In this document: one piece after another, positions 47,284 to 56,328 of the stretch | Layout: every line of letters starts with the position of its first letter | How positions within the stretch are numbered: position 1 is the first letter of the stretch | DNA from: Astrocystis sublimbata | Taxonomy: Eukaryota > Ascomycota > Sordariomycetes > Xylariales > Xylariaceae | Assembly (NCBI GenBank): GCA_022453515.1 | Contig: JAJNNY010000017.1 | Span: forward strand, 558,001 to 622,000 | Direction: 5' to 3' | DNA length: 64,000 nucleotides | Notes under the pieces: generated by a model | Told to the model about the DNA's origin: nothing | The model's input: only the letters and a program-made list of their open reading frames with translations | Database searches by the model: none | Made by a program: the position numbers and the translations under genes

Positions 47284-50200
47284 ATGACTTCGTCCAATCC
47301 CGCCCCGACCGATGACGGTCGTGCTGGCGACAACGACAACGACAACGTCGACGCCGCGACCTCGCTACCACCACCATCATCACCGCCGCCACCCGTCGCA
47401 GCCGCCGCCACCCCCTGCCCCCCTTGCCCCTCGAGTCCACGAGATAGTCCTACGGTCGTCACCACCGCTACCGACGCTGCCCTCCCGGCCAGAGATGCGT
47501 CGGCAACTACCGCGACACCTCCTCCACCACCACCCGGAGAAGACACGCCACACGAGCCCCAGATCGAGGCCGTTGGTGTGCCCGAGCCTATACCTGAGCC
47601 TGTACCTGAACCAGTGTCCGAACCTTTAGACATGCACCATCCCCAGATGGACCCCACCGAACCGATGACGCTCGACCCAGCTTCGCACGAAGCCAACGCC
47701 GACCCGCCGCTGATACCGATTCCCTCCCCTCCCACTGTCTCGCCGCTGTCGACTCCAGCAGCCACTACCTTCAATGTGGACGACACTCTCCCCGATGATG
47801 CTGTCGCCCGGCTGTCTGGCGACTTACCACCTCTCTCGTTAGCTCGCGACTCGCCACTATTTCGTAGTGGTCTCTTTGGCCCTCTGCCGCAGGTCAGTCA
47901 GAAAGACATGCCTGTCCCAGACCCGATGGAGTTAGACGAGCCCTTCATGCCAGATCCCTCCAGCTACCAGAGACCTGGCCAGGTTCAGGCTATTGCGACT
48001 ACCGACCCCGACCCTCACAGCGCCGACTATTCGTCGCACGGCATACTTGCCGGCATGCGCCTGTCCCAGGGAAGCATTGACCCAAGTGCATATATCATGA
48101 GCATTACCGGCCAGGCCAACATCCTTCAGGACTATGAATCTGGCTTGATTTTTGATGGCATTCACCCCTCGGCGGTTTCGCTACACTCCTTGACTCAGGA
48201 AAGCGATGGGCTCGCGGGAAGCGCAGAACCCTCGTCTAGAAACGGAAGCCAGCAGCTGGAGTCTTTTGCGCGGATAGAGTTTGCCGACAGTACTTTCCAG
48301 ATGACTACTTACGCTGTCATCATTGGCCGCGACAAGAAAGCTATGGACCAGGCGAGAGCGGATGAGAGAAGGCAAGCAGCACACCGCCGCAGGTGCGAAG
48401 AAAATGAAAGACACGGGTTGCCGCCACCTACGCCCATCATGTATGAGAGAGGCAAGTTTAGCAAGTCTTATGTGAGCGAGGAGGGTGGCATGCTAGGGCC
48501 CGAGCACTCGGATGGTGAGGAGGTCAAACCAGTCAGGAGACGCCGCATGAACGCTGCTGCCCCAGTCGCTGCCGATGAAGAAGATAATGCTGGCAACCAC
48601 GTACAGTCGAGTCGACAATACGTCTCGCATACACCGGGGGCTGCTGCGGTAGACCTGGGAGCTTTGCAGCCTTCTCCGGGGCACATACCATTCATAGGCA
48701 TACATTCGCCTGGTCCAGACATCGCCAGCAAAACCCGCGGCATCTCCAGACAGCATCTCAAGATCCAGTTCAACAAGAAGAGGGGCGTCTTCGAAGGCAT
48801 CGCACTGCACAAGAATGGTTTCTTCTGCGAAGACGTCTTATATGGTCTGGATCAGCCCGCGACACTGAGAAGCGGTGACCGGCTGCAAATCAAAGATGTC
48901 GAGTTCTACTTCGTCATCAACGGCGTCCAGAACGGGATGTCTGGCGGAGAGGACGAAGACGTCGCATCAAACAAGCGCATGTCGGTGGGTGGGAAGGAGA
49001 TGAGTCTCGACTTCGAGCATTCCGACCATGAAAATTTCAGGGACACCAGTGAGGAGCTCTCCGATGCGGCAAAGCCAGCAGCTCCATCCATCAAGATCAA
49101 GAACGGTAAAGTGGTCCCAGAACCGCTACCACAACCTGTACCAACACCAGTCCCAGCACCAGCACCAGCCCCAGCCCCAACGCCGACGTCATTGTCATCG
49201 GCCCCGGCGCCTGCGCCTGCGCCTGCACAAATCCCAGTAACAGCACCTATATCATCAACGGAACCAGGACCGGAGTCGGAGCTGGAACCGGATTTAGAGT
49301 TGGAGCTGGAACGAGAACTTGCTGGAGCTCAATCTCTTGGCAGCGATGAGTTCATTTCGCCCGAAATTATCAAACACGAGCTGGATCTTCTGGGCGAATT
49401 AGGCGAACTGGGTGACCTGCCAGCAGACTTTCCGATGCCAGAGATCCCAAGGCGCCGAGGACCCGGACGACCACCCAAGGATGGAATCATGTCAAAGAGA
49501 GAGCGAAGGATGCTCAAGAAGCAGCTTCAAGAGACATCGCGGAAAACCATTCCTCAGGACTCACAAGAGGAGAAAATCAAGCGCCCTGTTGGTCGCCCTC
49601 GGAAAAATCCTGCTCCAGAGGATGGCGATCGGCCAGAGAAACGCAAGTATCAAAAGAAGCAGAGAGCAGACGGCGAGGAAGGGTCCGATATCGAGAAGAA
49701 GGTGAAGGAGAAGAAAGATAAGAAAGTTCGCCCTAAGTCGCCTCCATTGGCCCTGCGAATTGAAGATTACACCCAAGAACAGCTACAGAAACCGACCAAA
49801 AACTACGGTGTCTTGATTGACGAAGCCCTCACCAACGGTCCGCTGGACGGCTTAACACTGAAACAAATTTACAAGAGGATTACTGCAAGGTACCCCTGGT
49901 TCTTCTTCAGTGCAGAGACCAAGGGATGGGAGAGTAGTGTGCGCCATAACTTGATTGGCAATGAAGCTTTCAAGAAGGATGAGGAAACTGGCCTTTGGTC
50001 TCGTGTGCCGGGAGTCGAGTTAGATGCTGGTAAGAAACGGAAGGCGAGCTCACCAGACCGCCACCTTGGACCATCACACCTTCATTCTCATTTGACCCAC
50101 CCCCCGTATTATCAGAATAGCCCGTATGCAAATTCTAGCAGTGTTCCGTATGCGCATGGAATGCCGAGCTACTCTACGGAACAGAAACCCCCACAGCCGA

Positions 50201-53200
50201 CTTACACACCCGCCGCGCATAACCCGCAGCATCAGACAACTCCGTCGCAGCCTGCAACTCGGCCAGTATATACGCCCCACGCACCGGCACCGGCACAACT
50301 ACCCGCTGGCTACGGCAGCCTGACCGCGCCGCGGCCATCGAATACACCTCAGCAAAGCACCTACAGCTCACCCTACGCACGCCCGCCGCCTCCGCCTAAT
50401 CCGCCGGCTAAGACAGAAACAAGCGTGGCGACCAGCCAAAACCAGGCCCCTGCAGCAGCGCCCTCGCCTTCGCACTCTTCTGTGCCTGCTCCGCAGCACC
50501 GACCAATACCCAGTGTTGCCAGCGCCGTACCGAAAGAACAGTTCACCCCCGACATTGAGAGGGCCATTGTGCAATTCAGTGCCAACATGTTGAACGTCAT
50601 CTCCAATCAGACGCCTCATGCCGCAGCGATCATTGAAGCTGCTACTAACCGAGTACGAGGGTTGCCGGTGCAAAACAAAGTCCCAGGGTTCGAGTCTGTT
50701 GAAAATACTCTCATTAAAGCAATGAAAGGGATGATCAGGGATATGAAGCAAAACCACCAGCATACCACATCAGCCTCCCCAGTCCCCAGTGCTCCTGTGC
50801 AGGCGAGTGCGACGCCCAGTCCTGCACCACCAAACACCGCTGAGGCTGAGATTCAACGACGCCTGCAAAGCTTCCGGAAGAGTATGGTTTCTGCTCTGAA
50901 GGCAAAGACAGACCAGGCTGAAATCATTGTGGACTCGGCAATCAACCGTGCTCGCGGCTTGCCGCACGCTGGCAAGATTCATGGCTGGGAGGAGGCAGAC
51001 AAATTGATGGTCAATTCTGTGAACTTGATCATCGACGAGGCTCGGAAAGCCCACAGCCTCAAACTCCAGACTGCTTCACCTACGCCGGCAGCTACAAGCC
51101 AGATGCCAGTCTCACAGCAAACTCAACCAGCGCAGCCAGCACAATCAGGTCTCCGTGCGGCGTCGTCGGCCTCGCCAGCATTGGCTCGGGCTTCAGTCAC
51201 AACGCCGGGGCCGCACAGGCCTCCCAGCAATGCACCCTCTACTTACTCAACATCGGCCACCACTTATACTCCTAATACTCAGTCGACTGTCCCAACTACC
51301 ATGAACTCAAATGCCGTGCCGGGTGTTCGTCTCAGCACACCTCTTCAACGCCCCGCGCCCGTCGCTCTTACACGACCCCCGACGACAGCTCCGATTTCTC
51401 GTCCGTCAACTTCAACGATGTTGTCTTCCACCATACCTGCCACCGCATCTGCCATGCCACGACCTAACGTTTCAAGTCCTGCTCCTCCCAGCGCAGGTGT
51501 ATTAGACCAGATCACTGGCCATAAGAGGTTCGCGGATGATGCATTTCAGAAAGCCCATGTCGGCAGTAGTGCTGCTACTCCCACCTCTACTAGTAGTAAT
51601 AGTAGTGCAGCCGCCTCAGGCGGTATGCCAAGGGCCTCCGGCGGCGCCACAGTCGGTAGCTCGTCTCTCTTCAGGACCACCCCATCAGTTGCGACAAAAA
51701 ACAACTTGTCGAGCAGCCCAGCGAATAATTTGACGGCAAATGTTGCAAACAAGACACCCGGTAACCCAGCTAATAGCACAGCGAACTACAGACCGGGTTA
51801 CTTGGCAACTAACCAGGCCAATTCTCCCTCAAGTTTTACGACGAGCGGCGGTCGAACAGCAAGTGTCACTACGGGCAATCCACCAAACCCTTTGCAAAGC
51901 AATACAACAAGCACACCGTCGCACAACGCGTCGAGTACCACAGCAAGCAATTATACAGGCAACGCAGCAAGTACTACGGCAAAGCCTCTTCCGAATACGA
52001 TGCCAAGCAAGCCAGCGAACAACTCGACAAGTCATGTCGCAGCTAATACGGCGAGCAACCCGCTGCATAATGTACCGAAGGCTACGGTGAGATACCCATC
52101 AAGCAGTGCGGCAACTAATACAACAACAAGCAATTTGTCGCACAATGGGCCAAATAACATGGCGAGCAATTCAACAAGCAACGCAATCGCCAACACTGCA
52201 ATCAACCCGTTGCATAGCGCTTCAGGAGCAAAGGGGAACAATTTCGCAAGCAACCTAGTGCCTAAAACGGTGACCAACCCGCCAAATGGTATGTCGACCA
52301 TGACCCCAAGCAACCCGTCGCATAGCATGTCAAGCAAGTTGGCGAGCAACCCAACAAACAGTACAACATCCATTAAAGCGAGTAACTTGCCAGACACTTT
52401 GACAAGCACTGCAACAAGTAGCCCGTCATATGCGGTGTCAAGTAAACCGGCAAGCAACCCCGTGGTTATCAACACGGCGAGCAACGCACAGAACAATGTG
52501 CCATCCAAAAGCGCGAACAACTTAACAACCAATGGAGCTACCAGCATTGCGAGCAGCCCGCCAAACACTGTGTCAAGCGCCGCCAGAAGCACTCCTTCGT
52601 ATTCGTTGTCAGCTCAACCGACAGGCAATCTGGCGACCACCAATTCTACGAGCAACCCGCCGAATAGGGTGTCAAGTATTTCCACAAACAGCCAGCTGAA
52701 TACGGCGGCAAGCAAACCACCAAGTAACCCCATGTACAACGATACTGCAAGCAATCAGCCAAGTTCACTATCGAATACAGTCACAAATAATCCCTCACAG
52801 ATGGTATCCAGCAACGCCGCGAGTAAACCAGTAGCCACCAATACCGCGGCTAAGTCATCGAACACCGTGTCCAGTACAACTACAAACAGCCCGGCGCGTA
52901 CGGTTCCAAGCAAGCCAGCGAGTACCCTGACAAACAGTATACCAACTAGCGGGCTAAACAATTCGACAAATGGTGGAGCAAATAATGGGTCAAGCTACTC
53001 GACGGTTAGTGTGTCTGCCATTTCGAAGGGCATGACCGGCACCACGCCTGACAAAGTACCGAATCTCTCAACAAACAGTAACGCGAGTGCCGAACAGAGG
53101 GGTACAATGACCAGCCAACCCGACGTTGTTCCCAGCCCCAGCAACCTGGGTCTAACTCAAGCCACAACAAGCAATGTGATTGAGAACATAAGTGGTGGCA

Positions 53201-53739
53201 TAACAAGAGACGATAGCGCTCAATTGCCAAACATGAGTACGAACAAGCCAGCCAGTGCCACCATTTCCAAGACTGCTCCAAATGATATGCTGAATCATAC
53301 AACTCCCGTTGTTCAGAACGACCTGAGGGGAGCCGCTATGGGAACAAACTCGGGATTCATCTCAGTACCATCTCGGAACGAAAATACGGGCACAGACAGA
53401 AACATTGGTGCTGGCACTAATGTGGCTCATGTCGCCAGCAGTCAGATCAGTGGCACCGGCGGTGCTCATTACAGCGACAGCAGGATTAAGGAGAATGCGG
53501 ATACTAAAATAGGCCTAAACGACAAACGTGTTCCCAGCAGCTTCTCTGCAGCGGAGCCTAATGAGATGCTGACTGTCAAGGCGTCAACACCAATTCATAA
53601 CATGTCTAGCCCTGCTCCACCGAGCGCCGGGGTTGTGGCTCAAATCGCTGGTCACAAGCGATCACTAGATGAAGGACCAGGTGGAGGGAATGCAGACCAG
53701 CCGGAGCCCAAAAGACATAACGTTTCCCCTGTGTCTTGA
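47284..53739 (+). CDS. Fhl1-like forkhead transcription factor with FHA domain and very long Asn/Ser/Thr-rich tail
   Basis: A single exon of 2151 codons starts at the first ATG in frame (47284). An N-terminal Pro/Glu-rich region has Glu-Pro repeats. An FHA domain (about 328-548) includes IIGRDKK and the SRQHLKIQF phosphothreonine-binding core. Two AT-hook-like motifs follow, RGPGRPPKDG (about 725) and RPVGRPRKNP (about 767). A forkhead domain (about 835-914) contains NGPLDGLTLKQIYKRI and ESSVRHNLIGNEAF. FHA plus forkhead is the arrangement of yeast Fhl1, which controls ribosomal-protein genes with Ifh1; a nuclear regulator of similar type is inferred. Two related helical segments (about 1089-1158 and 1188-1256) share RGLP-x(3)-K-x-x-G. 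The tail (about 1435-2020) is Asn/Ser/Thr-rich and degenerate-repetitive. The protein is more than twice the length of Fhl1 in yeasts. There is no frameshift or intron signal. Confidence 0.9.
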   Translation: MTSSNPAPTDDGRAGDNDNDNVDAATSLPPPSSPPPPVAAAATPCPPCPSSPRDSPTVVTTATDAALPARDASATTATPPPPPPGEDTPHEPQIEAVGVPEPIPEPVPEPVSEPLDMHHPQMDPTEPMTLDPASHEANADPPLIPIPSPPTVSPLSTPAATTFNVDDTLPDDAVARLSGDLPPLSLARDSPLFRSGLFGPLPQVSQKDMPVPDPMELDEPFMPDPSSYQRPGQVQAIATTDPDPHSADYSSHGILAGMRLSQGSIDPSAYIMSITGQANILQDYESGLIFDGIHPSAVSLHSLTQESDGLAGSAEPSSRNGSQQLESFARIEFADSTFQMTTYAVIIGRDKKAMDQARADERRQAAHRRRCEENERHGLPPPTPIMYERGKFSKSYVSEEGGMLGPEHSDGEEVKPVRRRRMNAAAPVAADEEDNAGNHVQSSRQYVSHTPGAAAVDLGALQPSPGHIPFIGIHSPGPDIASKTRGISRQHLKIQFNKKRGVFEGIALHKNGFFCEDVLYGLDQPATLRSGDRLQIKDVEFYFVINGVQNGMSGGEDEDVASNKRMSVGGKEMSLDFEHSDHENFRDTSEELSDAAKPAAPSIKIKNGKVVPEPLPQPVPTPVPAPAPAPAPTPTSLSSAPAPAPAPAQIPVTAPISSTEPGPESELEPDLELELERELAGAQSLGSDEFISPEIIKHELDLLGELGELGDLPADFPMPEIPRRRGPGRPPKDGIMSKRERRMLKKQLQETSRKTIPQDSQEEKIKRPVGRPRKNPAPEDGDRPEKRKYQKKQRADGEEGSDIEKKVKEKKDKKVRPKSPPLALRIEDYTQEQLQKPTKNYGVLIDEALTNGPLDGLTLKQIYKRITARYPWFFFSAETKGWESSVRHNLIGNEAFKKDEETGLWSRVPGVELDAGKKRKASSPDRHLGPSHLHSHLTHPPYYQNSPYANSSSVPYAHGMPSYSTEQKPPQPTYTPAAHNPQHQTTPSQPATRPVYTPHAPAPAQLPAGYGSLTAPRPSNTPQQSTYSSPYARPPPPPNPPAKTETSVATSQNQAPAAAPSPSHSSVPAPQHRPIPSVASAVPKEQFTPDIERAIVQFSANMLNVISNQTPHAAAIIEAATNRVRGLPVQNKVPGFESVENTLIKAMKGMIRDMKQNHQHTTSASPVPSAPVQASATPSPAPPNTAEAEIQRRLQSFRKSMVSALKAKTDQAEIIVDSAINRARGLPHAGKIHGWEEADKLMVNSVNLIIDEARKAHSLKLQTASPTPAATSQMPVSQQTQPAQPAQSGLRAASSASPALARASVTTPGPHRPPSNAPSTYSTSATTYTPNTQSTVPTTMNSNAVPGVRLSTPLQRPAPVALTRPPTTAPISRPSTSTMLSSTIPATASAMPRPNVSSPAPPSAGVLDQITGHKRFADDAFQKAHVGSSAATPTSTSSNSSAAASGGMPRASGGATVGSSSLFRTTPSVATKNNLSSSPANNLTANVANKTPGNPANSTANYRPGYLATNQANSPSSFTTSGGRTASVTTGNPPNPLQSNTTSTPSHNASSTTASNYTGNAASTTAKPLPNTMPSKPANNSTSHVAANTASNPLHNVPKATVRYPSSSAATNTTTSNLSHNGPNNMASNSTSNAIANTAINPLHSASGAKGNNFASNLVPKTVTNPPNGMSTMTPSNPSHSMSSKLASNPTNSTTSIKASNLPDTLTSTATSSPSYAVSSKPASNPVVINTASNAQNNVPSKSANNLTTNGATSIASSPPNTVSSAARSTPSYSLSAQPTGNLATTNSTSNPPNRVSSISTNSQLNTAASKPPSNPMYNDTASNQPSSLSNTVTNNPSQMVSSNAASKPVATNTAAKSSNTVSSTTTNSPARTVPSKPASTLTNSIPTSGLNNSTNGGANNGSSYSTVSVSAISKGMTGTTPDKVPNLSTNSNASAEQRGTMTSQPDVVPSPSNLGLTQATTSNVIENISGGITRDDSAQLPNMSTNKPASATISKTAPNDMLNHTTPVVQNDLRGAAMGTNSGFISVPSRNENTGTDRNIGAGTNVAHVASSQISGTGGAHYSDSRIKENADTKIGLNDKRVPSSFSAAEPNEMLTVKASTPIHNMSSPAPPSAGVVAQIAGHKRSLDEGPGGGNADQPEPKRHNVSPVS
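51590..53330 (+). repeat. Degenerate Asn/Ser/Thr-rich coding repeat tract in the Fhl1-like gene
   Basis: The encoded sequence cycles through SNP, NT(A/T), VSS and SKPA-like words with irregular spacing of roughly 10-25 residues, and no two units are identical. It is bordered by two copies of SSPAPPSAGV-x-x-QI-x-GHKR (at about 51474 and 53610). The tract is in frame throughout, so it is a translated, probably disordered, region. Confidence 0.75.
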
Positions 53740-54642
53740 TAGGGGTACGTTGGTGGAGTTGTCGGTGATCAGGTCAAAGGAAGGGTGTGGATGAATGATC
53801 AAACGAATTATGAATTGCATTACATTATAGACTTTTGCCTTGACCAATAGAGGCCATCGTCGAGGAGTCAATGGGTCATGTCTATACTATATGGTATATG
53901 CGGTCAAGGGGTGGGTGGCGTTCAAGGTTAGTCGTCTATTAGCAGCGAAAAGGAGGCAAGCAGTGCCATGCTGCTTTGAGATACCATTTCTTCACGTAGA
54001 TTCAGGGCAGTAGTATATCTGCAAAGCATATTTAGTAGTCTGATGCGTAATAAATGACGAATTTGGTCAGCTTGGGTATTAAGGCTGACGAGTACATACT
54101 CAAGTACCTTTAGTACGTAGCCATAAAGTGCAGCTGAAGAAGTGAATGTTGGCCTATGGCGGGTAGGCAGTCACCTAAGTACCTACTATAAGCGTAACAA
54201 CGACAATAGATGCAACATGACTCTTCGGTAAAATGAGCTTCAAATAGAAGTTGCCTCAGGCTTCCAATCTCAGGCAACCTTGAAGTCCACATTTCGTAGT
54301 TGGAGACACGGCCACAATGAATATGATTGCTTTCGTTGTAGTGAGTGATGGTGTGAAATCCAACATGTTTCTGATTCAGTCATAGTGTCCTGAAGACGTA
54401 ATATTTTCTTGGTTCTTGAATGCCGGAATGAAGACGCAAGCAAGGCCAAGTATCTGAGTTACAAATAAAATGCTACTAAACGCTGTGTGCAGGTTCCCGG
54501 ATAAGTCGGCCCATACGCCGGGTGGGATCTCAAATGCTAATAAATAAAACAGCCCCCAACGCCACTCTCTACAATCTTTCTAGACCCGTCCAAAATGCAA
54601 CGTTGCTGAACCAAAGTAATGCGCAATCTGGCCTCGGAATAC
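53740..54642. other. Convergent spacer between the Fhl1-like and acyltransferase genes
   Basis: Both neighbours end here. It is moderately AT-rich, with TACC motifs near 54100 and 54175. I see no gene; the largest frame is 60-75 codons and lacks any domain. Confidence 0.65.
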
Positions 54643-56328
54643 TTAGTATGCGCTCAATTTCGACTCCAGCCATTTCGCGAACCGCACTGTCGGCACGTCG
54701 ACCGCACGCCAAAATATGTCGGCAGCCCAGATTACGAGGGGGATATTGATCATGGCGGCAAGAGCCACGCCGCGTTTGAATTGCTCGCCTTCGGTTCCTG
54801 TGATCCCCCAGGCCCAGCGCTGGACGGGGAAGCCCAGAACATGCACAACGGGCCCGTGCATCAGATAGATGGCGTAACTGAGATGGCCGAGGTACTGGAC
54901 GACCGGGAGCTCGAAGAAGCGCTGCCAACCCCGTGAGCGGGCTGCGCAGAATACGAACAGACACGCCCCAATGACCTGCCAAAAACGGTATTTCTCGGTA
55001 AACCATTCCGGAATGAAGGTACCGAGATATCGCCAGCCCGGCACGTTCCATGGTCCGGCGTCCGGGGCTGAGAGCAAGTACATGGCGAAGACGGAGACGA
55101 TGGTCCAGAAAGTGTCGCTCGTGGACCGCCCCCGCGAACATGGCGGCGGGTTCAAATCCGATTTCTCGTTGAGCGGGAGTTGCAGGGTGGGTTGTGATGA
55201 GGTCGTGCTCGTTCCGCGCGAATCACGGCCCTCGTGCGCGTTGCGCCGCAAGTCCAGATCCGCAATGGTCATGCCCGCCAGGAAAAGCAGCATCTCCCAC
55301 CTGTCGTTCCGCAGCACAAACCAAGATACCATGGCCACCAACACGAGCCGGACGTTGTCGCGCAGCCGGGCAGTCCCGATGAGGATGAGGAATAGGACCA
55401 TCGAGCAGCGGAATTCGAGAGGAATCGTCCAAAGATGCACATCGTACTGCGTCGAGCCGGCGTGGTTGGCCCAGGACCAGATATGGAGAAACGCCCACAT
55501 CTCGTGCGCCCAGTTCGTCAGCTGCAGGTTGAGCGTCTCTAGACGCATGGGATGATGCTCGATCACGTTCCTGATGAATCTGCGGTCATGAAGAAACTCC
55601 CTCGTGCCCTCATACGCGCCTGCATTCAGCAACAACGCCACACCTAACGTCGAGATCAGGGGCGGGAGGTATAATCTGAAGAATCGTCGGAACACAAGCG
55701 ACGAGGTTGTCTTGGCAAAGGCCTCGCTATTCTGCTTGCGGGCGAGCTGCAGTGGGCGCAGGGAGAGCGCATACCCTGAAATCACGAAGAAGACACACAC
55801 CATGGACGGTCCGCTGTAGAGCAACCGCACGAACGGCAGGCGCCATAACGATGTCCATGTCGATACTGTCGGTGGGGGATCCGGGGAATCTGGCGGCGGC
55901 TGCGGAAGCCAGTTATATCCCTCGGCGATGAAGAAGGCTGTGTAGAAGTAGTGGCAGAAGAAGACGAAAAAGGCGGCCAGTCCTCGCATGCCGTCGAGAT
56001 AGGCCGTCGGGCTCAGCGCTTTTGCGCCGCCACCACTGCTGGCATTGCTTGCCCGGCGTTCCCGCGCCAGGGAGAAGCGGTTGTGTGTGAAGCTCGGCAG
56101 AAGAGCAAGGGCCGTCCGGCGGAGGACGAGGTTGAAGTATGATTTCGATGTCGAGGCCCAACGAATGGTGCCGAAGCGAGCCTCGACCTCGCCCCAGATG
56201 CTGCTGCTGACACTGCCCTCGCTCTCGGTGTCAGAACTCGACGATAACCGCTTTTCATCCTCTACTAGCGGCATCATGAACGACACGGATCGGCCCCGCG
56301 TCTCGAACGGCTTGACATCCCCGGGCAT
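54643..56328 (-). CDS. Acyltransferase-3 family membrane protein
   Basis: This intronless 561-residue protein belongs to the acyltransferase-3 (OafA/NolL-like) family of multi-pass membrane O-acyltransferases. After a Ser-rich cytoplasmic N-terminus comes YLDGMRGLAAFFVFFCHYFY (from about residue 109), the conserved Asp-Gly-x-Arg-Gly block with the catalytic-type His in the first helix. CVFFVISGYALSLRPL is the second family block, with a following basic RRFFRLYLPP loop. About ten hydrophobic segments continue to HLSYAIYLMHGPV near the C-terminus, also typical. The acyl acceptor (sugar, sterol, secondary metabolite) is unknown; no biosynthetic genes adjoin. A low-complexity Ser/Arg loop divides the middle. 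ATG 56328 is followed by a clear coding frame, with no upstream alternative. Confidence 0.88.
   Translation of the reverse strand: MPGDVKPFETRGRSVSFMMPLVEDEKRLSSSSDTESEGSVSSSIWGEVEARFGTIRWASTSKSYFNLVLRRTALALLPSFTHNRFSLARERRASNASSGGGAKALSPTAYLDGMRGLAAFFVFFCHYFYTAFFIAEGYNWLPQPPPDSPDPPPTVSTWTSLWRLPFVRLLYSGPSMVCVFFVISGYALSLRPLQLARKQNSEAFAKTTSSLVFRRFFRLYLPPLISTLGVALLLNAGAYEGTREFLHDRRFIRNVIEHHPMRLETLNLQLTNWAHEMWAFLHIWSWANHAGSTQYDVHLWTIPLEFRCSMVLFLILIGTARLRDNVRLVLVAMVSWFVLRNDRWEMLLFLAGMTIADLDLRRNAHEGRDSRGTSTTSSQPTLQLPLNEKSDLNPPPCSRGRSTSDTFWTIVSVFAMYLLSAPDAGPWNVPGWRYLGTFIPEWFTEKYRFWQVIGACLFVFCAARSRGWQRFFELPVVQYLGHLSYAIYLMHGPVVHVLGFPVQRWAWGITGTEGEQFKRGVALAAMINIPLVIWAADIFWRAVDVPTVRFAKWLESKLSAY

Noticed and set aside
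47196..47786. Minus-strand 196-codon Gly/Ser/Val-rich frame
   Set aside because: Antisense of the Pro/Thr/Ala-rich N-terminus of the Fhl1-like gene, with no domain.
52032..52592. Minus-strand 186-codon hydrophobic frame
   Set aside because: It is the antisense reading of the Asn/Ser/Thr-rich repeats in the Fhl1-like gene; Leu/Ala/Val richness follows from the complement of those codons.
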